64,000 nucleotides of DNA from Sweltsa coloradensis (GCA_024449915.1 JAMZAV010000168.1:992001-1056000); one strand, 5' to 3'. Numbered from the stretch's first letter, positions 43,510 through 56,400 are shown. The notes: generated by a model not told the origin, from the sequence alone. A program made the numbers and translations.

Positions 43510-46500
43510 CTTAACATTGTAAAATTATAAATGGTTTAAAATTTCTTGGCTGCAGCGTTTGTGGTTCTGTATGCGCACGATCAGCGCTGCTCAAACTCTA
43601 GCTACTAACCAGTTAGTAGGTTTATATTTTGTCAATAATAATGGCAATTTTTATTTTTTCCCTAGACAAACATATACTGGAATATAAAAAAAATCAGAAT
43701 ATTTGCTACAGCATGTATAATAATATGTAACCTGGTCTTTGATTTTAAAAAAATAACATTTTGTTTATTTCATTTGAAAGCTAAAATTTGTGTTATCTCA
43801 TCAAGCCATCACTCATGTGCCAATTGAACAATGTATTCGTTGAAGAACAGACGTGAGAATGTTTTAAATGATGACATTTGGAGAAAAGGTTATTCAAAAT
43901 CCCAAACTTAAATATATAATTTGTATACTAATTTGTCTATCAAAAAAGTATTTTATCAATAATTTGATTAATTTCTAAGTGTACGTAGTAGACATTTTAA
44001 AGTTCCTTAATGTTTATTCCATAATAATGGTCATAGAAATAGTGTTCACTTTGTAGTTCTTTGTATTAATAGTTTAGCTTTAGTATGCAGTCAAGCTCAC
44101 ATATTATGTTCACAGCCAAATCTTATAACAAAACAATTTTTCCCCCTTAATTCCTAATTAATATTATGAAAATGTACGGTAGTAATATTGGTCAACAATT
44201 GTAACAAAGATTGATTTAACACACAACTTTGTATCCTGTTATAAGTGGGCTTGACTGTACTGTACTGATTTCTAGCTACGGTAATACAATGAAACTTTCT
44301 AGTATTGCCAGACATTGTAAGATTGTGTAAGATTTTGTTAGAAATATCATTGTTAATACTTCATAGTATTGAATTTAAATATGGACATGTGATATTTTTC
44401 TATATAGACTATTGATATTTTTTTATTGGGTAAGGCAGTATAGCCAAGTACCTGATACATTATATTTGGTAAAAACATTGCAGTAAGTGCACTTATGTAG
44501 TTGTGAATTTAACTCTTGCAAGATATAAGTAGTGGACATAAATATTCATCTACTTTTGAGAAAATGTATGAGATTTGACAATTACTACATCTGTTTACGA
44601 GTAAATTGTTAATATACTTGGATAATGGATATTCACAATGTTCTTACTGCAGATCACTGTATAGAGTACATACTGTACTATGTTGCAATATATGGAGTAA
44701 ACATGTATTAAAATTTAAAATACGTTTTGTTGTACTTTTTTCTTAGTTTATAGAAGTACACAAATCAATGGTTTGCTAGAAACCTTATTTACCATGACAG
44801 CTCCAATGTGCTGATTATTCACCCTAATATACGGCAGCCTACAGTTTCTCAAACTTAACAAGTACAAGTTGTTCGAACAAAGTTCAAACTAAGAAAAAAG
44901 TTTGAGTTTCAAATTATTAATGATTTATGAATGACTTGAGTTATTCTTATTACTTAGTTATTATAACTAATTAATTATTGTATTATTATCTCTACGCACA
45001 CAATCAAGAGTTATTTTGGTACTTGGTCATTATAGGGTCCCTATAAGGGGGTCCCCCCCCAAAAAAAAGGAAAGTAGGTTAGTGGGGTGGGGGTGGGGGC
45101 CTTGCTGACCACGGCAACGCACTTCATGCTCCCCCCCCCCAAACCCCATTAACCTACTTTTCACTTTTTTGGGGGTCCCCATAAACAAGTATCGTTATTT
45201 CTCACTAAGATAAATTAGTACATAGCTTTGGATCATTTTCATAAGGTTTTATCTTTTTGTTCTAAAATGCTATTTTTTGTGGGAGCAAACTTAACCTGTA
45301 CAGATTCACGAATGAGGCGTCCATGCTTAGTTAGCTTACCATTGTTTGTACTCCTTCAAGTTTGTTTCAGGTTCAAAGTCCAAAGTTTTATGAATATTGA
45401 ATAACCCCTCTGAAAGTTTGGTTTGAACTAAACAAGTCCTGGTTTGCTCAACCCTGATTATTTATCACGTAAGAGTGAGATATGTTTCAAGCCAAAATGT
45501 GGTGCTTAGAACTACACGCGTGTTTTGTGCAATTCCTTGTTGGTTACGAGTTTAATTTTCTGGCATTCGTTGTATTGATGGAGCATAGGAACTTGGTACT
45601 CAAAGAAAAATATGGGCTATGTTGATTGAATGCTAATCGTCTAGAGTATTCAGTGTTGGGATCGTATTCAACAGCTTACTTTCGTAGTGTGATAGAAGAT
45701 ACCAAATTTGATCCTATCCCTAGTGTTGGGGTGTTATCCCAACCCTCGATAAAGAAAAATAAAATAGGAAGATTCGTAAAATAGAATACAAAACTACATT
45801 GCAGTGGTTATTTCTGGTTTTGCTATGATGAGTGTACAAAGTTTTCATGTTCTGTTGTAGGGCAATGATCAAACTAATCTCCCACCAGAGAGCAGAACGA
45901 TCGGGGTTTGGTCACCTTTGTCTGGACGTTGATAAAATAGGATTTTTTACAATATCTTATGGCAGTGCATGATTGTTGTAGTGAGTGACAGATTTCCCAC
46001 CAGAGTGCAGAACGATCGACGTTTGGTCACCGCCATGTGTAAGTTCCACTGGAACCACAATGTACGTAAAGAGTCCTGTGACCAAATCCTGATTATGCGA
46101 TCCGGGCGAACCAGCTAAGCATTGCCCTATTGTGCTAAAAATGTATCTACAAAAATTCTATACAGAGCTGCCAAGCACTTTTGGAAAGTAGCCCAAAGGG
46201 CAGCTACCTAAAATTCCTAATTTTGACCATTGATTACTAGTGATTGATTATATACATATTTTTCTTATTGATCAGTACATTTAATTGAGACTAGACACTA
46301 CCAAGTACAGTAAGTTCAAATACTTTGCCAGACTCTTGATTTACAGGTCGAGGGTGTATCGCCACAGTGCCCGCAACAAGAGAACATCCTTCGAATATCA
46401 ACATATGGAACCAAGTTCCTCCTCGTAGATTAGGCAGTGAAAATAAATTAGTATTTAATATTTATTACTTGGCCACTCATCAAGCCTTAAAATATGATGG

Positions 46501-47145
46501 TTGATTGTTGCCATATTTATTATGTGCATTGTTTGTTGTATCATTATTTATTGATGACGTAGTTTAAAAAAATGCAGGAAATAACTCGTCAATCACGCGT
46601 ACTTACTAGCTGCTTTGAAATGAAACTATGAATGGAATCATTTGCAAAACATTACAGTTGTTACAGTATTTTATTACTCGTCATTAGTCATTACAGAAAT
46701 GATTGTTGAATGGAACTGGTAGAGATGCCATATGACCTTGCAAATTATGTGTAAACTTTCAGCTCGTGGTGATAAATGAAAATGCTTCAATTAATAAAAC
46801 AATCCTCTTTTGTTACAGGACATTGTTATTAATGAGTACAATAATAAACAAAACTCAAGAGACGTCCCTACTGAAGATACATCATACTACTTTGTTGAAT
46901 GCCGTTTATTGAGTCCTTTTTGTTAGCAAACCGAACCGTAAACCCCAAGAAGATAGGGAGACGTCATGAGAACCTTCGCCAGACCGAACGACGACATGTC
47001 ACACACTATTGGTTGGCACTACCCCATTTAACTCGCTGAACCTCGAACCCAAAGCAGGGTCAGACATGGTCAGTTTTCTTTTAAGTTATGATTTTTTTAA
47101 AAATTCTAGTACAAAAAAACTATTTATTTTTAACTCAGTGCTTTT
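43510..47145 (+). repeat. Segmental duplication, copy 2 (no insertion)
   Basis: Direct copy of 38240-42614, about 3.6 kb, offset 5270 bp. Lacks the Helitron-like element. Confidence 0.95.
45019..45192. mobile_element. GC-rich hairpin MITE, copy 2
   Basis: Duplicated with its host block; differs from 39737-39910 mainly in the length of C/G runs and a 3-bp deletion of CTG. Confidence 0.75.
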
Positions 47146-48044
47146 CTTTCCTCTTTCTAATTGATCTATACTTATAAATTCTCAAGATAATTCCGGCTGT
47201 TTTATTGCCGCCATTTAGTCGGCACCAATCTTCAAAACGGCTATGGATGTTCTTCACGCAACTTGTGCTGATCTACCAGCATATACGTCTGAGCACAGGA
47301 AATCATTACAAAGCTGCTGATGGGACTATTTCCTGGCGTTTTCCATTGTCCGCACTAGTGCACCCTAGTGTACACTGGATTGCCACCACCTGTCTCTTAA
47401 CAGTTTTGTAGTGATATTCAAGTGGAGGTGACAACAATGACACCTTGCACTCGCCAAATGCATGCCAACAGAAAACGTCATAAATGATAGCCTTCTAAAT
47501 GATGTCTGCACTCTGCATATTAAACTTAACCCCCATAGATAGCACTAATAAAATGGCTGTCTCTTATGTTTAGTTTAGTTTCTTTATTCACATTGATCAT
47601 ACATTGTAGGTAGGATATGCTTCACAGTGAGAGAGTGTGAATAACTATGGCTACAGCATATTGTATTAATAAATACAGTAATCGTTCTAATAAATAATTT
47701 ATTCCTTCATTCCTTATTCTCCTCCTAACCAGTATTTATAACAGAAAAGAATAGACAATAAATAAATACATAAGGTAGGAAGTAGGAACAGTCAGAAGTT
47801 GCTAACAGGTAGGCACCATGGTATAGTGGGTAGAGGAGAAAAAATCAATACTTTGAGAGAAGTTTGTTGAATGAGTATTTCACAAGGCTGTGGTTGCCAT
47901 GACGACAATATCATAACACAACACAACACCATAACCAAAAATATTGTGTGTACCTGGAGTGCTCTGTGCAATGGACTTTTTGTGTGGAAGTGTATAAAAT
48001 AGTATCATCCTTGGTGTGCTGCTATAGTGGATTGTGGAATTAAA
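47146..48044. other. Region upstream of WDR54; likely promoter
   Basis: AT-rich, no other gene recognised. The WDR54 5' UTR presumably lies at the 3' end of it. Confidence 0.4.
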
Positions 48045-48275
48045 ATGTTTGAAGTAGAAAAGTCCATATTGTTGGTCACAACGGCATCAGCATTGAACAA
48101 CAATTTGGCTATCGAAAGTTTGAATAAATCTGGAAGTAGCACGTCTGTTGCTGTGATCCACGGAGGGTGGGTGAACATGATTCCCGTTACCAAGACTTAC
48201 GAGGTCCGGGATAAGTATATCCCCGTTGTTCCAGCAAATACTCGGCCCAAGAAGGTCACGTCAGTCATAAGTCAA
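48045..48275 (+). CDS. WDR54: WDR54 coding exon 1
   Basis: 77 codons, ends ATAAGTCAA|GTAAGA in phase 0. Confidence 0.88.
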
Positions 48276-51150
48276 GTAAGAATCAACATACACCAAGTAC
48301 ATTCTTTGTTGCTTGTTTGGTGAAGAAGATACTAGAGCCGTCCGCGTTGACACATACGATTAGGGCGTTGGTCCAAAGTGTATGGCTCTACAAGGACATG
48401 GGTTCGAATCCCGTATAAGGCATGTTTTTTTCAAAATCGTCTTTCAACGGCATCTATCACCACTCATCGTCTCGAATAGCCTTAGTGCCTTAAAAAATCA
48501 TCACCTAGATATACTAGTATATTATAGAAACTACTTTGGTGGGGGGTTCCAAATATTTTTCATCATTGTTTCATTCAAAATCATTAATCAACCAAAAGGG
48601 GAATAGATAGATAGATAGATAGATAGATAATCGTCTTTATTTTCCAGGCGGGATTAAGGCCAGCTAAACCTTTTCTTCCATCCAACCTTTAATTTAAATA
48701 CATTTTCATATTTCTAATTTGTTAATAACAGTTTTGAATTTACAATAAAATATTTGATAAAATAACATTAATTTACATTTTTAAAGCGCATAAACTATAC
48801 ATATTACACATTTATACTATCATTCATACCATAATTATTAAGTGCAAATTGTCTACAGAAGTTAAAACCAAGAAAAAGCTTATTATTGTGAGTTTAAACA
48901 TATTGTGCATGTTGTTATTTGTCAGTATTCCCATGGCATTTTTTGAAATAAAGTTCATGAATTTAAATTTCATTGCAGGGGACTAGTGGCAAAGCCCCAG
49001 TGAGGGTTGGGGGGGGGGGGGGCACTGCCCTCCATTTGTACACAACAACCTTCACAGGCAACACTTCAAATGTTAAAAATTGGTGAGGTTTTTGGCTGAT
49101 TTTGCATGAAAAATTAACAAAAGTAAGTTGGACTCCCCTCAACTGAAGTAGTTCCTTTAGGAATGAGACTCAATAAAGACTATTCCTGTCCCTGTTATAT
49201 TAAGTGTGTCTTGTTTCTCCTAGGTGTTGTGGTTTACCCTCGGAGACGAGCAGTTATTCGCGACTGCCTCCTCGCTCGGCCTACACATCTTCGACAGCGA
49301 GGGTCGTATCCTGATGTATTCCCATCCTTGCAACACTGTGGAGAAGGACAAGTCAAACGGACACTTTGCCTGCAGCATGGCGGCCCTGGATAACAAGCTG
49401 TTCGTAGGTAATAAAATACGTGGAGGCTTTCACATCCCGTACAAGAGTTCAGCAGGGCGATCTCTTAAAAACTGATTTACAACAGGAGGAAACTAGATTT
49501 TATATTATTTTTGGTAGGCTACTTGTTCATTATAGGGACCCCCCCAAAAAGGAAAGTATGTTAGTGGGGTTGGGGGAGGGGCGCAAAGCGCCATGGGGGG
49601 GCCTAGCTGACCACGGCAACACACTTCATGCTTCCCCCCCTCAACCCCACTTACCTATTTTTCACTTTTGGGGAGTCCAGATAATGAACAAGTAGGCCTA
49701 TCTTATTTTTTATGTACAAAAGTCATGTATAGATATTGTAGCAGGCCTACGTATGTATGTAGGCTATGTATTGCCCTACATTAGCCTTCCTGCCCTATGG
49801 GCAGGTAAATATAAATCTGTCTGTCTCAGATGATGATATTCACAGTCGTGTTGAAACGTGGAGAGTTTGAAATAAAACATAAACTTAAAAAAACATATTT
49901 TTTTGCATAGGTCTACTGTGAAACGTGCTGTTATTGGTTATTCCATTACGGCACCACTAGGCTGCACTCGGGCGAGTGCTGTGTGTTTACGCAAAAGCCT
50001 TTAAAAAAATAAAAATAATAATACTAATGGACGTAGAAATAATCTCCTCTTCTGTTGCAACTAGGCGACAGTGTTGGGACAATCCGGGTGTTCAAGGTTT
50101 ACGGAGACGAAGGCGGAGTCTTGCTCCAGGAACAGAAGGGACACCAGAGCGCCGTTGCTGCCATCGCTAGCTCTGCCAGAGACCGACTGATCGTATCCGC
50201 AGACGACATCGGCCTCATTGTACTCTGGTCGTATGCCGAGAAGTTGGAGCGAATCATGGCGATCGACGGATATAAGTAAGTGGACTATCCCTGGTAGGAA
50301 AGTATTCAGGACTTCTCTTCCTTGCAGTACAAGTTTAATTAAACTGTATTTCTATTAAAGCAGTGTTACTCAAACTTTTCGCATCCATGGACTAGACAAT
50401 GGGCATTGCCTCAATGCAGATCACCCATCTATTATAATAGTGCCTCACCAACAAGCATACAAGTGTTCATTTTTAGGCAATTACTCTGTTAGTATTTTAT
50501 TGTAAATTAAATTGCCATAAATCCTTTCTTTAGTTCTTTTCTGTCAGTCTACCAAAAACATGTTTTTAAAATTAACATAATTCATCATACTAATGAATAT
50601 TAGCCTATGTATTAAGTTTTTTATAATGAGATTCATAAATAAGATATGATGAAGAATTTTTTTATTCATATTGATGAAACTGCCACAGTTTTAGAAACAC
50701 TGCATTATTAGAAGAAATACCTAAAATAATAGAAGATTATTGGTAAAAGTCTAAAACTTGTTCTTTTCCTTTAGCTCTCCTTGCAACAGCATCCACCTCT
50801 GGCGCGGTATAATAATCTCGGGCTATAGTTCCGGCCACATACGTTGTTTTAGTTCAGACATCGGCCACATCCTCTTTGAAATCGGAGCGCACTCCCGCAG
50901 CATAACTGCTCTAGACGTGTCGGAGGAACAAGGCTTCCTGTTGTCAGTTTCAGAAGATTCCTTTGCAAAGGTCTGGAAAATCAATCGCCGTGCATGTCAG
51001 ATAGAGCCCATTTCTTCCGAGTGTATACAAGACAGTATACTCGTCGGTGGCAAGTTCTTGAACGTAAGTGGAACAGAGTTCTGCGTGAGCACATACGATA
51101 GTGCCGAAGTCCTCTGCTTCACCGCTTCTAAAGGAAGGGGAGATGGTTGA
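48045..51150 (+). CDS. WDR54: WD repeat-containing protein 54 (WDR54), four coding exons, complete
   Basis: Coding exons 48045-48275, 49224-49407, 50065-50275 and 50775-51150 join in phases 0, 1 and 2 to give 333 codons plus stop; human WDR54 is 334 residues. The start is ATG 48045 (AAAATG). The N-terminal block MFEVEKSILL...NNNLAI and WD-repeat blocks VGDSVGTIRVF, LIVSADDIGLIVLW, SIHLWRGIIISGYSSGHIR and ITALDVSEEQGFLLSVSEDS follow the vertebrate protein position by position. WDR54 is a small WD40 propeller protein reported to act in EGF-receptor signalling and cell-matrix/microtubule contexts; the role here is inferred only from orthology. Exons are GC-richer than the introns. No oddities, no frameshifts. 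Confidence 0.93.
48276..49223 (+). other. WDR54 intron 1 with tRNA-like retroposon head and GATA repeat
   Basis: 48330-48430 is tRNA-like (B-box GGGTTCGAATCCCG, then a T7 run). 48603-48630 is a GATA microsatellite (about 6 units). A G run lies at about 49009-49021. Confidence 0.6.
48330..48430 (+). repeat. tRNA-like SINE head or tRNA pseudogene
   Basis: B-box GGGTTCGAATCCC at 48400-48412 and a Pol III type T-run terminator at about 48424. The upstream half does not fold into a convincing cloverleaf. Confidence 0.45.
49224..49407 (+). CDS. WDR54: WDR54 coding exon 2
   Basis: Acceptor TTTCTCCTAG|GTGTTG; donor TTCGTAG|GTAATA in phase 1. Encodes VLWFTLGDEQLFATASSLGL and the following strand. 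Confidence 0.92.
49515..49700. mobile_element. GC-rich hairpin MITE, copy 3, in WDR54 intron 2
   Basis: Best-preserved ends of the family: TAGGCTACTTGTTCATTATA at the left and ATAATGAACAAGTAGGCCTA at the right are inverted copies. Inner arms GTTAGTGGGGTTGGGGG and CCCTCAACCCCACTTACC pair too. Confidence 0.8.
50065..50275 (+). CDS. WDR54: WDR54 coding exon 3
   Basis: Acceptor TGCAACTAG|GCGAC; donor GGATATAA|GTAAGT in phase 2. Encodes one full WD repeat ending LIVLW. Confidence 0.92.
50775..51150 (+). CDS. WDR54: WDR54 coding exon 4 (last)
   Basis: Acceptor TCCTTTAG|CTCTCC; stop TGA at 51148-51150. Encodes the last propeller blades, including GAHSRSITALDVSEEQ. Confidence 0.93.
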
Positions 51151-51472
51151 CGTATCGTCTTTATAATGTTCTGTATCTAATTGAGAGAGTTGAGTCATGT
51201 CTGTGTATTAAAATATTAACCCTTGTAAAGATTTAAACTCTGTTGTATTAAATTAACAATAAGTCAATATATTATGTTTTCAATAATTTATTATAAAAAT
51301 TACATACCGGTAGTCAACATTTATTAATACATGTGATTTAGGCCTATCATACAGTTATTAATTTCATAAAGAACCCCTTTCTAAATTTGCCACTCAAAAA
51401 TATTGGATGTTAAAAATAATAATATACAGTAGGTAGGGGTATATATACGTAGTATAAGTACTAGAATAGACC

Positions 51473-51690
51473 ATTTTCAGAATTAACTGCTCATGCGGGC
51501 TCCGTTGCAAAGCAAGAAAGGGCATTTACATGCTAAATGTCATATGCTTGGGATTGTGGCGGACTGCACTGACATTGTTGGAAACGCAGTTCTCCACACA
51601 CCCGAGTATATGTCATTTAGCCTGTGAATGCCCTTTCTCCCATGCTTTGTGCGCGCTATATAGAGGGTGCTGGTGATTTTGAAAATCTTC
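51473..51690. repeat. Imperfect inverted-repeat element (MITE-like), about 210 bp
   Basis: AGAAAGGGCATTTACATGCT, AAATGTCATAT (about 51516-51546) pairs with ATATGTCATTTAGCC, TGAATGCCCTTTCTCCC (about 51608-51641). Outer ends ATTTTCAGAATT and GATTTTGAAAAT also pair. Confidence 0.6.
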
Positions 51691-52319
51691 TATTAGGCTA
51701 CAACAAATTAATTTTAAAATTAAATATTAATACTTAATAGTAAACACTTAAATCATCTAAGATTACATTATAAGTTATAACACAGTCTTTTTTTGGAAGG
51801 TTTACATGTACACATAAAATGGGTATAGAAAAAACAATCAATACATTAGTACATCATGACAACACGAGAGTATATAGGTACATATATTATGATAACATTG
51901 TAAGTGATAAAGAATTGGTTTAGGGTTGGGCTTTTCTCTTGCAAGATGCCGCAAGTCGTTTGAAGCTTCTATCGACAGGTAACCCTCGAGAACAAAGGAC
52001 AGCGCTTTGTGTGGTCACATCCGTGATACTGATCGCAATGATCGGTATAAAACCGACCCTTCCTAACTTGTCACAGTTCCATCGGTATGTGTGTATTGAT
52101 CGACTCTTTGTACCACCATTGTAAATTGTGCTAACTACGTTTGTTTAAATGCTTTAAAGAACGTTTTTGAAAACGTTCCCCGAAAATACGACCTTACTCC
52201 CAAGTCCCAACCCCATGTCGTACTGTAGGCATGTACCAAAAAGGTAGTTTCAGACAACATATTAAAAAAAAACATCTTTAAATTAATTAATTAATTTGTA
52301 GTACGTATTTAGATTTTAG

Positions 52320-52500
52320 TGTCTTCCCACACTGATTTTCAGTGGGACTGGGGGACATTAAATTTAAAGCCGACCAAGCCAACCCTGTAGACACCGACAC
52401 CATCAACGAGCTAACAATTACCAACTAGAGCCCGGATTATTTAAGTATGAAACACCGATCAATCAAGCTGGACACGATTCCACCCGCCTTCTTTAAAAAT
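52320..52500 (-). repeat. S3 repeat fragment
   Basis: Contains CTGATTTTCAGTGGGACTGG and CGACCAAGCCAACCCTG, then GAAACACCGATCAATCAAGC and GATTCCACCCGC, the inverse of the copy at 8262-8350. Confidence 0.55.
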
Positions 52501-53063
52501 CATTGCGTCTTCTGTTAAAGGTATGAATGATGGTTACTTAGGTAATGAACATTGAACAAGGGAGTTATAAAAACCAATTTAAATACCGGTACGTAGGCCA
52601 AATAATGGCTCTTATATTTGTTTAACAGCTAACACTTAACACGCATACATTTACGTACTGTATTATTTCAATATCCATATTGTGAGGTCGGAGAGTGATT
52701 AGTCTACTAGTCACAAAGTATCATTAATTGTTAATTAAAGTTAAAACATTACAGTAGCACATAAATCTCTAATATAGTAGGCTATTCTGTACTAATATAG
52801 TACAATCCTCTAAAATATATTTCACTGGAAAGTACAAGAAGATGACTATAGACACTCACAAAGTCACAATTTTACGTGAACGAGCCCTATCACTCGTCAG
52901 TCGTCATTGACATAATATTAATATTTAATAAATTACATTATTTAGTATTGTATTTTGTATGATACGGTACGACATGGATGCGTAAAAGATGGAGCATTTA
53001 ATTAAATAATCGAGGGATCTAGAGGTCATAATTTAATTTAAAAGTAAGGTCGGGCATTTTTAA

Positions 53064-53483
53064 TCACAATTCATCATGGACTAGTTTCAATTTTTCAAGT
53101 AAATTTGTTAATAACATTACTAAGTCTGTGTAGTACTGGTCAGGATCTTTCGCAACCAAATCTTCGTACGACTCTAAAAGATCATGTAGCATAGCGTGCA
53201 CAGTAGGTTGTGAAAACTCTTGCTGACAAGTGTCGACCAATCCAAACATGGCACTTACAACTTTCTCGACGGTGTCGACGTCGAGTTTTGATGGATCCGG
53301 ATTGAGTAACGATAGGACTCGATTACACCACTCGGACTCGGATAGTTTTTTCTCGAAGTTTGTAGACTTGTATTGGAAGAACTTCTGCGCTGTTTCTTTG
53401 GTTGGACGTCGACTTTTTAGAATGTTTGATTCTGTGGACGTTCTTTCTTCTACGAGATCATGAAGAAGTGTCACAATCTTCAC
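53064..53483 (-). CDS. SIL1: SIL1 coding exon 4 (last)
   Basis: Acceptor AATTTCAG|GTGAAG at 53484-53485; stop TGA at 53066-53064. 139 codons, ending His-Asp-Glu-Leu. Confidence 0.93.
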   Translation of the reverse strand: MKIVTLLHDLVEERTSTESNILKSRRPTKETAQKFFQYKSTNFEKKLSESEWCNRVLSLLNPDPSKLDVDTVEKVVSAMFGLVDTCQQEFSQPTVHAMLHDLLESYEDLVAKDPDQYYTDLVMLLTNLLEKLKLVHDEL

Positions 53484-56400
53484 CTGAAATTGATAGTTTT
53501 TTGTACAGTTGCGGTTCGATGTGAATTGTAGTAGGCCTACATCGGTAATAAATAATCACGTAGTACTTGTTAAATCGTTTATCGCGGCCAATAAACATAT
53601 ATTTGTTTTACCTTGATCGATAATCGAATCAAAATGATCGTACTTGCTTGTATACGAGGCGGACCTTTTGCAAGTGTAGGGCCTATCCTTTAGTTCCTTC
53701 TATGCATTGCCAACAGTGATTGAATTGATTGAATTCGTGTGTTTTTGATAAATAAAAAACATTGTTTTAAATTAAGTAAATATTTACTTCATTTGAAGCT
53801 ATAACCCAAGAACTAAGTTGTGTGTGTTTTAATAATATAAGTTTTCCTTGAAAGAATTAAACAAGTGATTTCCTTAAATGCGTGTGGATGTTTTGGACTT
53901 TGGAGCAAACTTTACTATGAATTTTAATGTAACCGTAAAATTTTTAGCGCACTTCCCCACCTCTAAAAGATGAGACCATGTAGGTAGGCCTACACTACAT
54001 GGCTGCCAACTTTGAATGGAATACATGGAACCAAACTAGTGCGTTAATTAAATAAAAAATTAATTTGTACGATATTAAGAGTTTACCCACTCAGTCACAC
54101 AACTGATTTTCAGTGGGGGACAGTAAACCAAAGCGACCAACCCCAACCTCAACCCAACCTCAACCCAACAACCTCCACAACAACAACAACACAACACACC
54201 ACAACGCCCACACACACAACAGCCTCAACGCAATCGATGATTGAGCGATAACCAACCAAAGATCAATATTTTTTATAGGAAATATAGCAATCAGAGGTGT
54301 GTGGCTCGTTGGTCTTGTGGTTAGCGTATCTGCTTCCAATGCAGAAGGTCCAGGGTTCGATTCCCGCTAAAGTCAGAAGTTTTTTAACTTCTGATTTGGA
54401 CTTGGGTCCATTAGTTCTTGTCTTAGGAGTTTGTAAACGGTGACTTTGGAGCCATCCTAGCAACGAAGCACATAATAAATTTCAGAGTTGTTCTGAATCG
54501 GCCCTGTTGATTCTGGCGTTGGTTCGCGGGTGTTCGCACTGTCCATACCACTGATTGCTTTATTTCCTATTACTAGGGAAACGCCAAAGTCGTTGTTAGA
54601 CGAGTGAGTGAGCCATGTGCTGAGTACCCGGTAACATTCCTTTTCTTCCCCCTACCTTAGGCCTCCCTAGCCTATCATAGGCTACAGTGGAGCATTATGG
54701 GCTAAACTATGACCTTAACTTAAATACCCTATTATTAGAGGCATGAAAATTTAGCGTTTTAGGTTATTGATGCTAAATCAGTGAGTATAAATTCTTAAAA
54801 AACGCTACAAAATGCTAAATTTACTGAAAATAAGGTTGGTTTAGCATTGTATTATAACGTTTAAAGTGACTACATTGAATTGAAATGTTCCTATAAAGCA
54901 AAATTTGAATTCATTCCCCATTAAAAATACAAGAAACTCCCCACATTTGGGGTTTTGGTGTAAAGAAGAAAATTAATGCTACAAAATGCTAAATTTTGAA
55001 AAATTAATGCTAAATATTCAGAATATAAATGCTATTTTTTCATAGCTCTACCTATTATTTATACAAATGTTATAATCAAACTTAAATGCAAATGTTCCCG
55101 CGAACTCAACACATGACTCTCTCACTCGTCTAACAACGACTTTTTAACATTCCTTTTCTTCCCCCTACCTTAGGCCTCCCTAGCCTATCATAGGCTAAAG
55201 TGGAGCATTATGTCCTAAACTATGACCTAAACTTAAATACCCTATTATTTATACGAATGTTATAATCAAACTTAAATGCAAATGTTCCCGCGAACTCAAC
55301 ACATGACTCTTTCACTCGTCTAACAACGACTTTGGCGTTTCCCTAGTCGAGTTGGCTAAAGCACCCTTATAGTCGAAATGGGGGAGACGTGGGTTTAATA
55401 GTCGGGAAAGATTTTGTAATTTCTGGATTGTATTTTTTAAATTATTTAACATGTTTTGAAATGTATATAACACAGTGTAGTCCATCATCTGCGACAATAC
55501 TATGGAAAACATAGCCAGTACAAAATACGTGAAAATATTGCAAGGTTTACTCAATCTACGAGCGGAATTGGGGGGTACCTTGACGTCCAACATTCGATTA
55601 ACCTTGGACACGGCATTTCACAGCCAGGTAAATAACAAACAAAAGATATTATTTCAAAATGAAAACCATTGTAGTTAAAATAATTCCTATACATTTCAAC
55701 GTATTTTTCAGTTTTTTATTTCTTGCAGGTTTAAATCGCAACAGATTGTGCTCATTTTGTTAGCAGTTCTCAGTTACCTGGTCATGGATGTCTGTTTAAA
55801 ATTTCAGCTCAGTCTATTTGGCCGTATGAGCCCGGACAGACAGACATTTAACATTTAACATTTAACAGAATTAATCACGACCAAGGCCCGATCGAGTAGC
55901 GTTGTAGACTACGTTCGCTGCGCTCACTCGTCTAAAAAATATCGATCTTTGGTTGGTTATTTATCGCTCACTCGTCGATTGCGTTGGGGCCTGCAGGGTT
56001 GGCTTGGTCGCTTTGATTTAAAGTCCCCCACTGAAAATCAGTTATATAACTGAGTGGGTAGACTCTAAATAAAATTTATTTATTTATTTATGAACAGTGC
56101 GAACACCCGCGGATCAACGCCAGAATCAACAAGGCCGGTTCAGAACAACTTTTAAATTTATTATGTGCCTCGTTGCTAGGACGGCTCCAAAGTCACCATT
56201 TACAAATTCCTAAGACAAGAACTGATGGACTTGAGTTGCAATCAGAAGTTACAAAACTTCTGATTTGGACTTAAACTGATTTTTTGTTTTGGACTTGAGT
56301 CCATCAGTTCTTGTCTTAGGAATTTGTAAACGGTGACTTTGGAGATGTCCTAGCAACAAGGCATATAATCATCATTACCCATCGCCGTTTCCTGCTTCTG

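Larger units (their letters stand above)
51151..53063. other. Intergenic region between convergent WDR54 and SIL1
   Basis: 1.9 kb, AT-rich. Contains an imperfect-hairpin element (51473-51690) and an inverted S3 repeat fragment (52320-52500). 3' UTRs of both genes must end here, but no canonical signals could be assigned. Confidence 0.6.

Noticed and set aside
47205..47411. Short plus-strand frame upstream of WDR54
   Set aside because: No domain, non-ATG start, and no splice path into WDR54 in frame.
54299..54372. Functional tRNA gene
   Set aside because: The anticodon arm and boxes are present, but the acceptor stem does not pair and the T stem has mismatches; the downstream body is repeated, so it is a SINE head.
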